This document shows positions 21,346-35,600 of a stretch of 64,000 nt of DNA, in pieces; position 1 is the stretch's first letter; each line of letters starts with the position of its first letter. Below the pieces are notes generated by a model. It searched no databases, had not been told where the DNA came from, and was given only the letters and a program-made list of their open reading frames with translations. Origin of the DNA: Siphonodentalium dalli (lineage: Eukaryota > Mollusca > Scaphopoda > Gadilida > Siphonodentaliidae); NCBI GenBank assembly GCA_032622095.1, contig CP136066.1:49140911-49204910 (forward strand). The letters run 5' to 3'. The position numbers and the translations under genes were made by a program.

Positions 21346-24300
21346 AATAGGGAACTGGGAACGTAATTCATGGAGCTAAAAAAGAGCATCGAATTATATT
21401 GAAAGGATTGCTATATATACGACCCACTTAATCCATTCACGTTAAAAAAACTTATATACAAAAAAAAATCGAATGTTGAACGAATGTTGAATGTTGAATG
21501 TGGTTCCAACTTCATACGAATGTTCTTTCTGTTCAACATTCGCAGGCGAAAACCACACATGCTAGGCGTGGGCCTATGGACAAGTAAAGTACCATCAGGG
21601 TAAATCCCTGCATATATGGACCCGATCCGATCATGCGTATATGATGTGCCCCCTCTCTCCCCCGGAATTGAAATTGCTCAAAAATGAGCGTCGATGTATC
21701 CAATACTCATTTTGATAGGAGTGCTATGTATACGACCCACTAAATCCATTCACATTAAAACAATTTATGTACAAGAAAAATCGAATGTTAAAATTGCTCA
21801 AAAATGAGCATCGAAGTATCGAATACTCTAATTTTGATGGGGTTGCTATATATACGACCCACTCAATCCATTCACGTTCAAAAACAATTGTACAAGAAAA
21901 TTCGAATGTTGAACGAATGTTGAATGTTGAATGTTGTGCCAACTTCACGCGAATGTTGAACGAATGTTGAATGTTCTTTCTGTTCAACATTCGCCAGCGA
22001 AAACCACACATGCTAGGCGTGGGCCCTATGGAGAATTAAAGTACCATCAGGGTACAATCCCTGCATATATGGGCCCGATCCGATCATGCGTATATGATGT
22101 GCCCCCTCTCTCCCCCGGAATTGAAATTGCTCAAAAATGAGCGTCGAAATATCCAATACTCATTTTGATAGGAGTGCTGTATATACGACCCACTAAATCC
22201 ATTCACGTTAAAACAATTTACGTTCAAGAAAAATCGAATGTTAAAATTGCTCAAAAATGAGCATCGAAGTATCGAATACTCTAATTTTGATAGGAGTGTT
22301 ATATATACGACCCACTCAATCCATTCACGTTCAAAAACAATTGTACAAGAAAATTCGAATGTTGAACGAATGTTGAATGTTGAATGTTGTGCCAACTTCA
22401 CGCGAATGTTGAACGAATGTTGAATGTTCTTTCTGTTCAACATTCGCCAGCGAAAACCACACATGCTAGGCGTGGGCCCTATGGAGAATTAAAGTACCAT
22501 CAGGGTACAATCCCTGCATATATGGGCCCGATCCGATCATGCGTATATGATGTGCCCCCTCTCTCCCCCGGAATTGAAATTGCTCAAAAATGAGCGTCGA
22601 AATATCCAATACTCATTTTGATAGGAGTGCTGTATATACGACCCACTAAATCCATTCACGTTAAAACAATTTACGTTCAAGAAAAATAGAATGTTAAAAT
22701 TGCTCAAAAATGAGCATCGAAGTATCGAATACTCATTTTGATAGGAGTGCTATATATACGACCCACTAAATCCATTCACGTTAAAACAATTTACGTACAA
22801 GAAAAATCGAATGTTAAAATTGCTCAAAAATGAGCATCGAAGTATCGAATACTCATTTTGATAGGAGTGCTATATATACGACCCACTAAATCCATTCACG
22901 TTAAAACAATTTACGTACAAGAAAAATCGAATGTTAAAATTGCTCAAAAATGAGCATCGAAGTATCGAATACTCTAATTTTGACAGGAGTGCTATATATA
23001 CGACCCACTAAATCCATTCACGTTAAAACAATTTACGTACAAGAAAAATCGAATGTTAAAATTGCTCAAAAATGAGCATCGAAGTATCGAATACTCATTT
23101 TGATAGGAGTGCTATATATACGACCCACTAAATCCATTCACGTTAAAACAATTTACGTACAAGAAATATCGAATGTTAAAATTGCTCAAAAATGAGCATC
23201 GAAGTATCGAATACTCTAATTTTGATAGGAGTGCTATATATACGACCCACTTAATCCATTCACGTTAAAAAAAACTTATGTACAAGAAAATTCGAATGTT
23301 GAACGAATGTTGAATGTTGAATGTTGTGCCAACTTCACGCGAATGTTGAACAAATGTTGAATGTTCTTTCTGTTCAACATTCGCCAGCGAAAACCTCACA
23401 CGGTAGGCGTGGGCCCTATGGAGAATTAAAGTACCATCAGGGTACAATCCCTGGATATATGGGCCCGATCCGATCATGCGTATATGATGTGCCCCCTCTC
23501 TCCCCCGGAATTGAAATTGCTCAAAAATGAGCGTCGAAATATCCAATACTCATTTTGATAGGAGTGCTATATATACGACCCATTAATCCATTCACATTAA
23601 AACAATTTATGTACAAGAAAAATCGAATGTTAAAATTGCTCAAAAATGAGCATCGAAGTATCGAATACTCATTTTGATAGGAGTGCTATATATACGACCC
23701 ACTAAATCCATTCACGTTAAAACAATTTATGTACAAGAAAAATCGAATGTTAAAATTGCTCAAAAATGAGCATCGAAGTATCGAATACTCATTTTGATAA
23801 GAGTGCTATATATACGACCCACTAAATCCATTCACGTTAAAACAATTTACGTACAAGAAAAATCGAATGTTAAAATTGCTCAAAAATGAGCATCGAAGTG
23901 TCGAATACTCTAATTTTGATAGGAGTGTTATATATACGACCCACTTAATCCATTCACGTTAAAAAAAACTTATGTACAAGAAATTCGAATGTTGAACGAA
24001 TGTTGAATGTTGAATGTTGTGCCAATTTCACGCGAATGTTGAACGAATGTTGAATGTTCTTTTTGTTCAACATTCGCCAGCGAAAACCACACATGATAGG
24101 CGTGGGCCCTATGGAAAATTGAAGTACCATCAGGGTACAATGCCTGCATATATGGGCCCGATCCGTTCATGCGTATATGATGTGCCCCCTCTATCCCCCG
24201 CAATTGAAATTGCTCAAAAATGAGCGTCGAAATATCGAATACTCATTTTGATAGGAGTGCTGTATATACGACCCACTAAATCCATTCACGTTAAAACAAT

Positions 24301-27300
24301 TTATGTACAAGAAAAATCGAATGTTAAAATTGCTCAAAAATGAGCATCGAAGTATCGAATACGCATTTTGATAAGAGTGCTATCTATACGACCCACTAAA
24401 TCCATTCACGTTAAAACAATTTACGTACAAGAAAAATCGAATGTTAAAATTGCTCAAAAATGAGCATCGAAGTATCGAATACTCTAATTTTGATAGGAGT
24501 GTTATATATACGACCCATTTAATCCATTCACGTTAAAAAAAACTTATGTACAAGAAATTCGAATGTTGAACGAATGTTGAATGTTGAATGTTGTGCCAAT
24601 TTCACGCGAATGTTGAACGAATGTTGAATGTTCTTTCTGTTCAACATTCGCTAGCGAAAACCACACATGATAGGCGTGGGCCCTATGGAAAATTAAAGTA
24701 CCATCAGGGTACAATGCCTGCATATATGGGCCCGATCCGATCATGCGTATATGATGTGCCCCCTCTATCCCCCGCAATTGAAATTGCTCAAAAATGAGCG
24801 TCGAAATATCGAATACTCATTTTGATAGGAGTGCTGTATATACGACCCACTAAATCCATTCACGTTAAAACAATTTACGTACAAGAAAAATCGAATGTTA
24901 AAATGGCTCAAAAATGAGCATCGAAGTATCGAATACTCTAATTTTGATAGGGGTGCTATATATACGACCCACTCAATCCATTCACGTTCAAAAACAAATG
25001 TACAAGAAAATTCGAATGTTGAACGAATGTTGAATGTTGAATGTTGTGCCAACTTCACGCGAATGTTGAACGAATGTTGAATGTTCTTTCTGTTCAACAT
25101 TCGCCAGCGAAAACCACACATGATAGGCGTGGGCCCTATGGAAAATTAAAGTACCATCAGGGTACAATGCCTGCATATATGGGCCCGATCCGATCATGCG
25201 TATATGATGTGCCCCCTGTCTCCCCCGGAATTGAAATTGCTAAAAAATGAGCGTCGAAATATCGAATACTCATTTTGATAGGAGTGCTGTATATACGACC
25301 CACTAAATCCATTCACGTTAAAACAATTTACGTACAAGAAAAATCGAATGTTAAAATTGCTCAAAAATGAGCATCGAAGTATCGAATACTCTAATTTTGA
25401 TAGGAGTGCTATATATACGACCCACTTAATCCATTCACGTTAAAAAAGACTTATGTACAAGAAAATTCTAATGTTGAACGAATGTTGAATGTTGAATCTT
25501 GTGCCAACTTCACGCGAATGTTGAACGAATGTTCTTTCTGTTCAACATTCGCCATCGAAAACCACACATGATAGGGGTGGGCCCTATGGAGAATTAAAGT
25601 ACCATCAGGGTACAATCCCTGCATATATGGGCCCGATCCGATCATGCGTATATGATGTGCCCCCTCTCTCCCCCGGAATTGAAATTGCTCAAAAATGAGC
25701 GTCGAAATATCCAATACTCATTTTGATAGGAGTGCTATATATACGACCCACTAAATCCATTCACGTTAAAACAATTTACGTACAAGAAAAATCGAATGTT
25801 AAAATTGCTCATAAATGAGCATCGAATTATCGAATACTCTAATTTTGACAGGAGTGCTATATATACGACCCACGTAATCCATTCACGTTAAAAAAAACTT
25901 ATGTACAAGAAAATTCGAATGTTGAACGAATGTTGAATGTTGAATGTTGTGCCAACTTCACGCGAATGTTGAACGAATGTTGAATGTTCTTTCTGTTCAA
26001 CATTCGCCAGCGAAAACCACACATGATAGGCGTGGGCCCTATGGAGAATTAAAGTACCATCAGGGTACAATGCCTGCATATATGGGCCCGATCCGATCAT
26101 GCGTATATGATGGGCCCCCCTCTCTCCCCCGGAATTGAAATTGCTCAAAAATGAGCGTCGAAATATCCAATACTCATTTTGATAGGAGTGCTATATATAC
26201 GACCCACTAAATCCATTCAAGTTAAAACAATTTACGTACAAGAAAAATCGATTGTTAAAATTGCTCAAAAATGAGCATCGAAGTATCGAATACTCATTTT
26301 GATAGGAATGTTATATATACGACCCACTAAATCCATTCACGTTAAAACAATTTACGTACAAGAAAAATCGAATGTTAAAATTGCTCAAAAATGAGCATCG
26401 AAGTATCGAATACTCTAATTTTGATAGGAGTGCTATATATACGACCCACTTAATCCATTCACGTTAAAAAAAACTTATGTACAAGAAAATTCGAATGTTG
26501 AACGAATGTTGAATGTTGAATGTTGTGCCAACTTCACGCGAATGTTGAACGAATGTTGAATGTTCTTTCTGTTCAACATTCGCCAGCGAAAACCACACAC
26601 GATAGGCGTGGGCCCTATGGAGAATTAAAGTACCATCAGGGTACAATCCCTGCATATATGGTCCCGATCCGATCATGCGTATATGATGTGCCCCCTCTCT
26701 CCCCCGGAATTGAAATTGCTCAAAAATGAGCGTCGAAATATCCAATACTCATTTTGATAGGAGTGCTATATATACGACCCATTAATCCATTCACTTTAAA
26801 ACAATTTATGTACAAGAAAAATCGAATGTTAAAATTGCTCAAAAATGAGCATCGAAGTATCGAATACTCATTTTGATAGGAGTGCTATATATACGACCCA
26901 CTAAATCCATTCACGTTAAAACAATTTATGTACAAGAAAAATCGAATGTTAAAATTGCTCAAAAATGAGCATCGAAGTATCGAATACTCATTTTGATAAG
27001 AGTGCTATATATACGACCCACTAAATCCATTCACGTTAAAACAATTTACGTACAAGAAAAATCGAATGTTAAAATTGCTCAAAAATGAGCATCGAAGTAT
27101 CGAATACTCTAATTTTGATAGGAGTGTTATATATACGACCCACTTAATCCATTCACGTTAAAAAAAACTTATGTACAAGAAATTCGAATGTTGAACGAAT
27201 GTTGAATGTTGAATGTTGTGCCAATTTCACGCGAATGTTGAACGAATGTTGAATGTTCTTTCTGTTCAACATTCGCCAGCGAAAACCACACATGATAGGC

Positions 27301-30077
27301 GTGGGCCCTATGGAGAATTAAAGTACCATCAGGGTACAATGCCTGCATATATGGGCCCGATCCGATCATGCGTATATGATGTGCCCCCTCTCTCCCCCGG
27401 AATTGAAATTGCTCAAAAATGAGCGTCGAAATATCCAATACTCATTTTGATAGGAGTGCTATATATACGACCCACTAAATCCATTCAAGTTAAAACAATT
27501 TACGTACAAGAAAAATCGAATGTTAAAATTGCTCAAAAATGAGCATCGAAGTATCGAATACTCATTTTGATAAGAGTGCTATATATACGACCCACTAAAT
27601 CCATTCACGTTAAAACAATTTACGTACAAGAAAAATCGAATGTTAAAATTGCTCAAAAATGAGCATCGAAGTGTCGAATACTCTAATTTTGACAGGAGTG
27701 CTATATATACGACCCACGTAATCCATTCACGTTAAAAAAAACTTATGTACAAGAAAATTCGAATGTTGAACGAATGTTGAAAGTTGAATGTTGTGCCAAC
27801 TTCACGCGAATGTTGAACGAATGTTGAATGTTCTTTCTGTTCAACATTCGCCAGCGAAAACCACACATGATAGGCGTGGGCCCTATGGAGAATTAAAGTA
27901 CCATCAGGGTACAATGCCTGCATATATGGGCCCGATCCGATCATGCGTATATGATGGGCCCCCTCTCTCCCCCGGAATTGAAATTGCTCAAAAATGAGCG
28001 TCGAAATATCCAATACTCATTTTGATAGGAGTGCTATATATACGACCCACTAAATCCATTCAAGTTAAAACAATTTACGTACAAGAAAAATCGAATGTTA
28101 AAATTGCTCAAAAATGAGCATCGAAGTATCGAATACTCATTTTGATAGGAATGTTATATATACGACCCACTAAATCCATTCACGTTAAAACAATTTACGT
28201 ACAAGAAAAATCGAATGTTAAAATTGCTCAAAAATGAGCATCGAAGTATCGAATACTCTAATTTTGATAGGAGTGCTATATATACGACCCACTTAATCCA
28301 TTCACGTTAAAAAAAACTTATGTACAAGAAAATTCGAATGTTGAACGAATGTTGAATGTTGAATGTTGTGCCAACTTCACGCGAATGTTGAACGAATGTT
28401 GAATGTTCTTTCTGTTCAACATTCGCCAGCGAAAACCACACACGATAGGCGTGGGCCCTATGGAGAATTAAAGTACCATCAGGGTACAATCCCTGCATAT
28501 ATGGTCCCGATCCGATCATGCGTATATGATGTGCCCCCTCTCTCCCCCGGAATTGAAATTGCTCAAAAATGAGCGTCGAAATATCCAATACTCATTTTGA
28601 TAGGAGTGCTATATATACGACCCATTAATCCATTCACTTTAAAACAATTTATGTACAAGAAAAATCGAATGTTAAAATTGCTCAAAAATGAGCATCGAAG
28701 TATCGAATACTCATTTTGATAGGAGTGCTATATATACGACCCACTAAATCCATTCACGTTAAAACAATTTATGTACAAGAAAAATCGAATGTTAAAATTG
28801 CTCAAAAATGAGCATCGAAGTATCGAATACTCATTTTGATAAGAGTGCTATATATACGACCCACTAAATCCATTCACGTTAAAACAATTTACGTACAAGA
28901 AAAATCGAATGTTAAAATTGCTCAAAAATGAGCATCGAAGTATCGAATACTCTAATTTTGATAGGAGTGTTATATATACGACCCACTTAATCCATTCACG
29001 TTAAAAAAAACTTATGTACAAGAAATTCGAATGTTGAACGAATGTTGAATGTTGAATGTTGTGCCAATTTCACGCGAATGTTGAACGAATGTTGAATGTT
29101 CTTTCTGTTCAACATTCGCCAGCGAAAACCACACATGATAGGCGTGGGCCCTATGGAGAATTAAAGTACCATCAGGGTACAATGCCTGCATATATGGGCC
29201 CGATCCGATCATGCGTATATGATGTGCCCCCTCTCTCCCCCGGAATTGAAATTGCTCAAAAATGAGCGTCGAAATATCCAATACTCATTTTGATAGGAGT
29301 GCTATATATACGACCCACTAAATCCATTCAAGTTAAAACAATTTACGTACAAGAAAAATCGAATGTTAAAATTGCTCAAAAATGAGCATCGAAGTATCGA
29401 ATACTCATTTTGATAAGAGTGCTATATATACGACCCACTAAATCCATTCACGTTAAAACAATTTACGTACAAGAAAAATCGAATGTTAAAATTGCTCAAA
29501 AATGAGCATCGAAGTGTCGAATACTCTAATTTTGATAGGAGTGCTATATATACGACCCACTTAATCCATTCACGTTAAAAAAAACTTATGTACAAGAAAT
29601 TCGAATGTTGAACGAATGTTGAATGTTGAATGTTGTGCCAACTTCACGCGAATGTTGAACGAATGTTGAATGTTCTTTCTGATCAACATTCGCCAGCGAA
29701 AACCACACACGATAGGCGTGGGCCCTATGGAGAATTAAAGTACCATCAGGGTACAATCCCTGCATATATGGGCCCGATCCGATCATGCGTATATGATGTG
29801 CCCCCTGTCTCCCCCGGAATTGAAATTGCTCAAAAATGAGCGTCGAAATATCCAATACTCATTTTGATAGGAGTGCTATATATACGACCCACTAAATCCA
29901 TTCACGTTATTAAAACAATTGACGTACAAGAAAATCGAATGTTAAAATTGCTCAAAAATGAGCATCGAAGTATCGAATACTCTAATTTTGATAGGAGTGC
30001 TATATATACGACCCACTTAATCCATTCACGTTAAAAAAAACTTATGTACAAGAAAATTCGAATGTTGAACGAATGTT
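21346..30077 (+). repeat. Right arm array: 120-bp and long composite units
   Basis: Two building blocks alternate. The short 120-bp unit has GCTATATATACGACCC, CCATTCACGTTAAAACAATT and the hairpin TGCTCAAAAATGAGCA. The long unit carries GAATGTTGAACGAATGTTG words, GGGCCCTATGG, GTACCATCAGGGTAC and CCCCCTCTCTCCCCCGG. About 15 long units occur, spaced mostly 453, 575 or 693 bp, that is one, two or three short units between them. Two near-identical 453-bp copies lie at 21,931 and 22,384. The recurrent 69-residue ORF in the long unit is not a gene. Confidence 0.85.
25945..29630 (+). repeat. 1843-bp higher-order tandem duplication
   Basis: 25,945-27,787 and 27,788-29,630 are near identical, sharing private variants at an offset of about 1843 bp: GGAATGTTATATATAC (26,304 and 28,146), CCATTCACTTT (26,787 and 28,630), ATGGTCCCGATCC (26,658 and 28,501), CCATTCAAGTT (27,481 and 29,323). 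This points to a recent unequal exchange in the right arm. Confidence 0.85.
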
Positions 30078-30157
30078 GAATGTTGAATGTTGTGCCAACT
30101 TCACGCGAATGTTGAACGAATGTTGAATGTTGAATGTTGTGCTAACTTCACGGACCC

Positions 30158-30576
30158 AATTATTTTCCATAGTCGACATTGTTAACTATAAGTCCCGGCG
30201 AAGGTTTAAGCCTATTTGAACATCAAATGGTCAATTTTCCCTTAGAACGTCACCTGAAACACCAGTCTGTGACAACAAATGCGCCCTTTTCGGTATTTTT
30301 TTGAAAACGATAATCTTGCATTTCAACAACTACCCCATTTACTGAACAGAAATCAGCAGTAAAAATACCCAGCCCTCTTCCGTAACTTCGGGACCCCACT
30401 AGACTCTTCCTGACCATCTAAACAAAAATGATCGCCATATTAACGTAGGCTATTATTTTGTGTTCCCGCTCAGAAAATTTCCCTCAATGACAGTCAACCA
30501 ATCATCAGCCAGATTTTGTTATGCTGACTCAAATTCAAGAAGCGAAACTCTATACTATAATTAGTTGCTTGTAACC
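30158..30576 (+). mobile_element. Element X copy 2, right part
   Basis: Collinear with X copy 1: the AATTATTTT target, TAGTCGACATTGTTAACT, then TTTAAGCCTATTTGAAC and the GACCCCACTAGA-TCTTCCTGACC stretch, ending AATTAGTTGCTTGTAACC. It contains a single TTAA at about 30205 where copy 1 holds a MITE. Between its end and the minisatellite (30577-30872) I see no gene. Confidence 0.75.
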
Positions 30577-32609
30577 AACACCAAATCGCACACAACGGTG
30601 GACGTCAAACATAACCCGAATAAGGTGACATCTGTACATTTCCTATGGGAACCACTTGCTAATGAGTATTTAGTATAGCAAGGATTTATTCAGGGTTATT
30701 TTCTTTATGTCTGTCAACCATATCTTCTTATAATCACGGTACACAGACCAATCCAATCTATAATGTCTATCTACTGCCGAGCCCTGTATCTAAACGACAA
30801 AACGCAAATGAAAATTCGAAACATTTTACAGGACACAAAAGACACAACGAGAGAAAGACTTCCATAACAGCCACGTGCTTACGGTTGTTCTCCCCCCTCA
30901 TCAGATACATATCATATACATAAATCCACGTGCTTACTGTTGTTCTCCACTCTCATCAGATACATATCATATACATAAATCCACATGCTTACTGTTATTC
31001 TCCCCTCTCATCATATACATATCATATACATAAATCCACGTGCTTACTGTTGTTCTCCCCTCTCATCAGATGCATATCATATACATACATACACGTGCTT
31101 ACTGTTGTTCTCCCCTGCCATTAGATACATATCATATACATAAATCCACGTGCTTACTGTTGTTCTCCCCTGCCATTAGATACATATCATATACATAAAT
31201 CCACGTGCTTACTGTTGTTCTCCACTCTCATCAGATACATATCATACATAAATCCACGTGCTTACTGTTGTTCTCCCCTCTCATCATATACATATCATAC
31301 ATAAATCCACGTGCTTACTGTTGTTCTCCCCTCTCATCAGATACATATCATATACATAAATCCACGTGCTTACTGTTGTTCTCCCCTCTCATCATATACA
31401 TATAATATACATAAATCCACGTGCTTACTGTTGTTCTCCCCTGCCATTAGATACATATCATATACATAAATCCACGTGCTTACTGTTGTTCTCCCCTCTC
31501 ATCATATACATATAATATACATAAATCCACGTGCTTACTGTTGTTCTCCCCTGCCATTAGATACATATCATATACATAAATCCACGTGCTTACTGTTGTT
31601 CTCCCCTCTCATCATATACATATCATATACATAAATCCACGTGCTTACTGTTGTTCTCCCCTCTCATCATATACATATCGTATACATAAATCCACGTGCT
31701 TACTGTTGTTCTCCCCTCTCATCATATACATATCATATACATAAATCCACGTGCTTACTGTTGTTCTCCACTCTCATCAGATACATATCATACATAAATC
31801 CACGTGCTTACTGTTGTTCTCCCCTCTCATCATATACATATCATATACATAAATCCACGTGCTTACTGTTGTTCTCCCCCCTCATCAGATACATATCGTA
31901 TACATAAATCCACGTGCTTACTGTTGTTCTCCCCTCTCATCATATACATATCATATACATAAATCCACGTGCTTACTGTTGTTCTCCACTCTCATCAGAT
32001 ACATATCATACATAAATCCACGTGCTTACTGTTGTTCTCCCCCCTCATCAGATACATATCATATACATACATACACGTGCTTACTGTTGTTTTCCACTCT
32101 CATCATATACATATCATATACATAAATCCACGTGCTTACTGTTGTTCTCCACTCTCATCAGATACATATCATACATAAATCCACGTGCTTACTGTTGTTC
32201 TCCCCTCTCATCATATACATATCATACATAAATCCACGTGCTTACTGTTGTTCTCCCCTCTCATCATATACATATCATATACATAAATCCACGTGCTTAC
32301 TGTTGTTCTCCCCCCTCATCAGATACATATCGTATACATAAATCCACGTGCTTACTGTTGTTCTCCCCTCTCATCATATACATATCATACATAAATCCAC
32401 GTGCTTACTGTTGTTCTCCCCTCTCATCAGATACATATCATATACATAAATCCACGTGCTTACTGTTGTTCTCCACTCTCATCAGATACATATCATACAT
32501 AAATCCACGTGCTTACTGTTGTTCTCCCCCCTCATCAGATACATATCGTATACATAAATCCACGTGCTTACTGTTGTTCTCCCCTCTCATCAGATACATA
32601 TCATATACA

Positions 32610-35600
32610 TAAATCCACGTGCTTACTGTTGTTCTCCCCTCTCATCAGATACATATCATACATAAATCCACGTGCTTACTGTTGTTCTCCCCCCTCATCA
32701 GATACATATCATATACATAAATACACGTGCTTACTGTTGTTCTCCCCTCTCATCAGATACATATCATATACATAAATCCACGTGCTTACTGTTGTTCTCC
32801 CCTCTCATCAGATACATATCATATACATAAATCCACGTGCTTACTGTTGTTCTCCCCTCTCATCATATACATATCATACATAAATCCACGTGCTTACTGT
32901 TGTTCTCCCCCCTCATCAGATACATATCATATACATAAATCCACGTGCTTACTGTTGTTCTCCCCTCTCATCAGATACATATCATATACATAAATCCAAG
33001 TGCTTACTGTTGTTCTCCCCTCTCATCAGATACATATCATATACATAAATCCACGTGCTTACTGTTGTTCTCCCCTCTCATCAGATACATATCATATACA
33101 TAAATCCACGTGCTTACTGTTGTTCTCCCCTCTCATCATATACATATCGTATACATAAATACACGTGCTTACTGTTGTTCTCCCCTCTCATCAGATACAT
33201 ATCATATACATAAATCCACGTGCTTACTGTTGTTCTCCCTTCTCATCAGATACATATCATATACATAAATCCACGTGCTTACTGTTGTTCTCCCCTCTCA
33301 TCAGATACATATCATATACATAATTACACGTGCTTACTGTTGTTCTCCCCTCTCATCATATACATATCATATACATACATACACGTGCTTACTGTTGTTC
33401 TCCCCTCTCATCAGATACATATCATATACATAAATCCACGTGCTTACTGTTGTTCTCCCCCCTCATCAGATACATATCATATACATAAATCCACGTGCTT
33501 ACTGTTGTTCTCCCCTCTCATCAGATACATATCATATACATAAATACACGTGCTTACTGTTGTTCTCCCCTCTCATCAGATACATATCATATACATAAAT
33601 CCACGTGCTTACTGTTGTTCTCCCCTCTCATCAGATACATATCATATACATAAATCCACGTGCTTACTGTTGTTCTCCCCTCTCATCAGATACATATCAT
33701 ATACATAAATCCACGTGCTTACTGTTGTTCTCCCCTCTCATCAGATACATATCATATACATAAATCCACGTGCTTACTGTTGTTCTCCCCTCTCATCAGA
33801 TACATATCATACATAAATCCACGTGCTTACTGTTGTTCTCCCCTCTCATCAGATACATATCATATACATACATACACGTGCTTACTGTTGTTCTCCCCCT
33901 CATCATACACATATCATATACATACATACACGTGCTTACTGTTGTTCTCCCCTCTCATCATATACATATCATATACATACATACACGTGCTTACTGTTGT
34001 TCTCCCCTCTCATCAGATACATATCATATACATAAATACACGTGCTTACTGTTGTTCTCCCCTCTCATCAGATACATATCATATACATAAATACACGTGC
34101 TTACTGTTGTTCTCCCCTCTCATCATATACATATCATATACATAATTACACGTGCTTACTGTTGTTCTCCACTCTCATCAGATACATATCATACATAAAT
34201 CCACGTGCTTACTGTTGTTCTCCCCTCTCATCAGATACATATCATATACATAAATACACGTGCTTACTGTTGTTCTCCCCCCTCATCATATACATACCAT
34301 ATACATAAATCCACGTGCTTACTGTTGTTCTCCCCTGCCATTAGATACATATCATATACATAAATCCACGTGCTTACTGTTGTTCTCCCCTGCCATTAGA
34401 TACATATCATATACATAAATCCACGTGCTTACTGTTGTTCTCCCCTGCCATTAGATACATATCATATACATAAATCCACGTGCTTACTGTTGTTCTCCCC
34501 TGCCATTAGATACATATCATATACATAAATCCAAGTGCTTACTGTTGTTCTCCACTCTCATCATATACATATCATATACATAAATCCACGTGCTTACTGT
34601 TGTTCTCCCCTCTCATCAGATACATATCATATACATAAATCCACGTGCTTACTGTTGTTCTCCCCTCTCATCAGATACATATCATATACATAAATCCACG
34701 TGCTTACTGTTGTTCTCCCCTCTCATCAGATACATATCATACATAAATCCACGTGCTTACTGTTGTTCTCCCCTCTCATCAGATACATATCATATACATA
34801 AATCCACGTGCTTACTGTTGTTCTCCCCTCTCATCAGATACATATCATACATAAATCCACGTGCTTACTGTTGTTCTCCCCTCTCATCAGATACATATCA
34901 TACATAAATCCACGTGCTTACTGTTGTTCTCCCCTCTCATCAGATACATATCATATACATAAATCCACGTGCTTACTGTTGTTCTCCACTCTCATCAGAT
35001 ACATATCATACATAAATCCACGTGCTTACTGTTGTTCTCCCCCCTCATCAGATACATATCGTATACATAAATCCACGTGCTTACTGTTGTTCTCCCCTCT
35101 CATCAGATACATATCATATACATAAATCCACGTGCTTACTGTTGTTCTCCCCTCTCATCAGATACATATCATATACATAAATCCACGTGCTTACTGTTGT
35201 TCTCCCCTCTCATCATATACATATCATACATAAATCCACGTGCTTACTGTTGTTCTCCCCCCTCATCAGATACATATCATATACATAAATCCACGTGCTT
35301 ACTGTTGTTCTCCCCTCTCATCAGATACATATCATATACATAAATCCAAGTGCTTACTGTTGTTCTCCCCTCTCATCAGATACATATCATATACATAAAT
35401 CCACGTGCTTACTGTTGTTCTCCCCTCTCATCAGATACATATCATATACATAAATCCACGTGCTTACTGTTGTTCTCCCCTCTCATCATATACATATCGT
35501 ATACATAAATACACGTGCTTACTGTTGTTCTCCCCTCTCATCAGATACATATCATATACATAAATCCACGTGCTTACTGTTGTTCTCCCTTCTCATCAGA

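Larger units (their letters stand above)
8969..30157. mobile_element. 21.2-kb giant foldback transposable element
   Basis: The termini are an 80-nt perfect inverted repeat (8969-9048 and 30078-30157) starting GGGTCCGTGAAG. Identical 9-bp direct repeats AATTATTTT flank the element (8960-8968 and 30158-30166). The paralogous X copy at 6559-6567 has the target once, without the insertion. Long arms of short tandem repeats, a satellite in mirror orientation and a diverged central palindrome follow inward. Long repeat-built arms with 9-bp duplications resemble Drosophila FB and sea-urchin TU foldback elements, known from established work; 9-bp duplications are also usual for Mutator-like elements. 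No intact transposase is present, so mobilisation would need help in trans. Arms are unequal (array 1.4 kb left, 8.7 kb right). Confidence 0.85.

Noticed and set aside
21931-29839. Recurring 69-residue ORF starting M-L-C-Q-(L/F)-H-A-N-V-E in the foldback long units
   Set aside because: Conserved only because the repeat is young; substitutions are not biased to silent sites by eye and there are competing ORFs on the other strand over the same bases.
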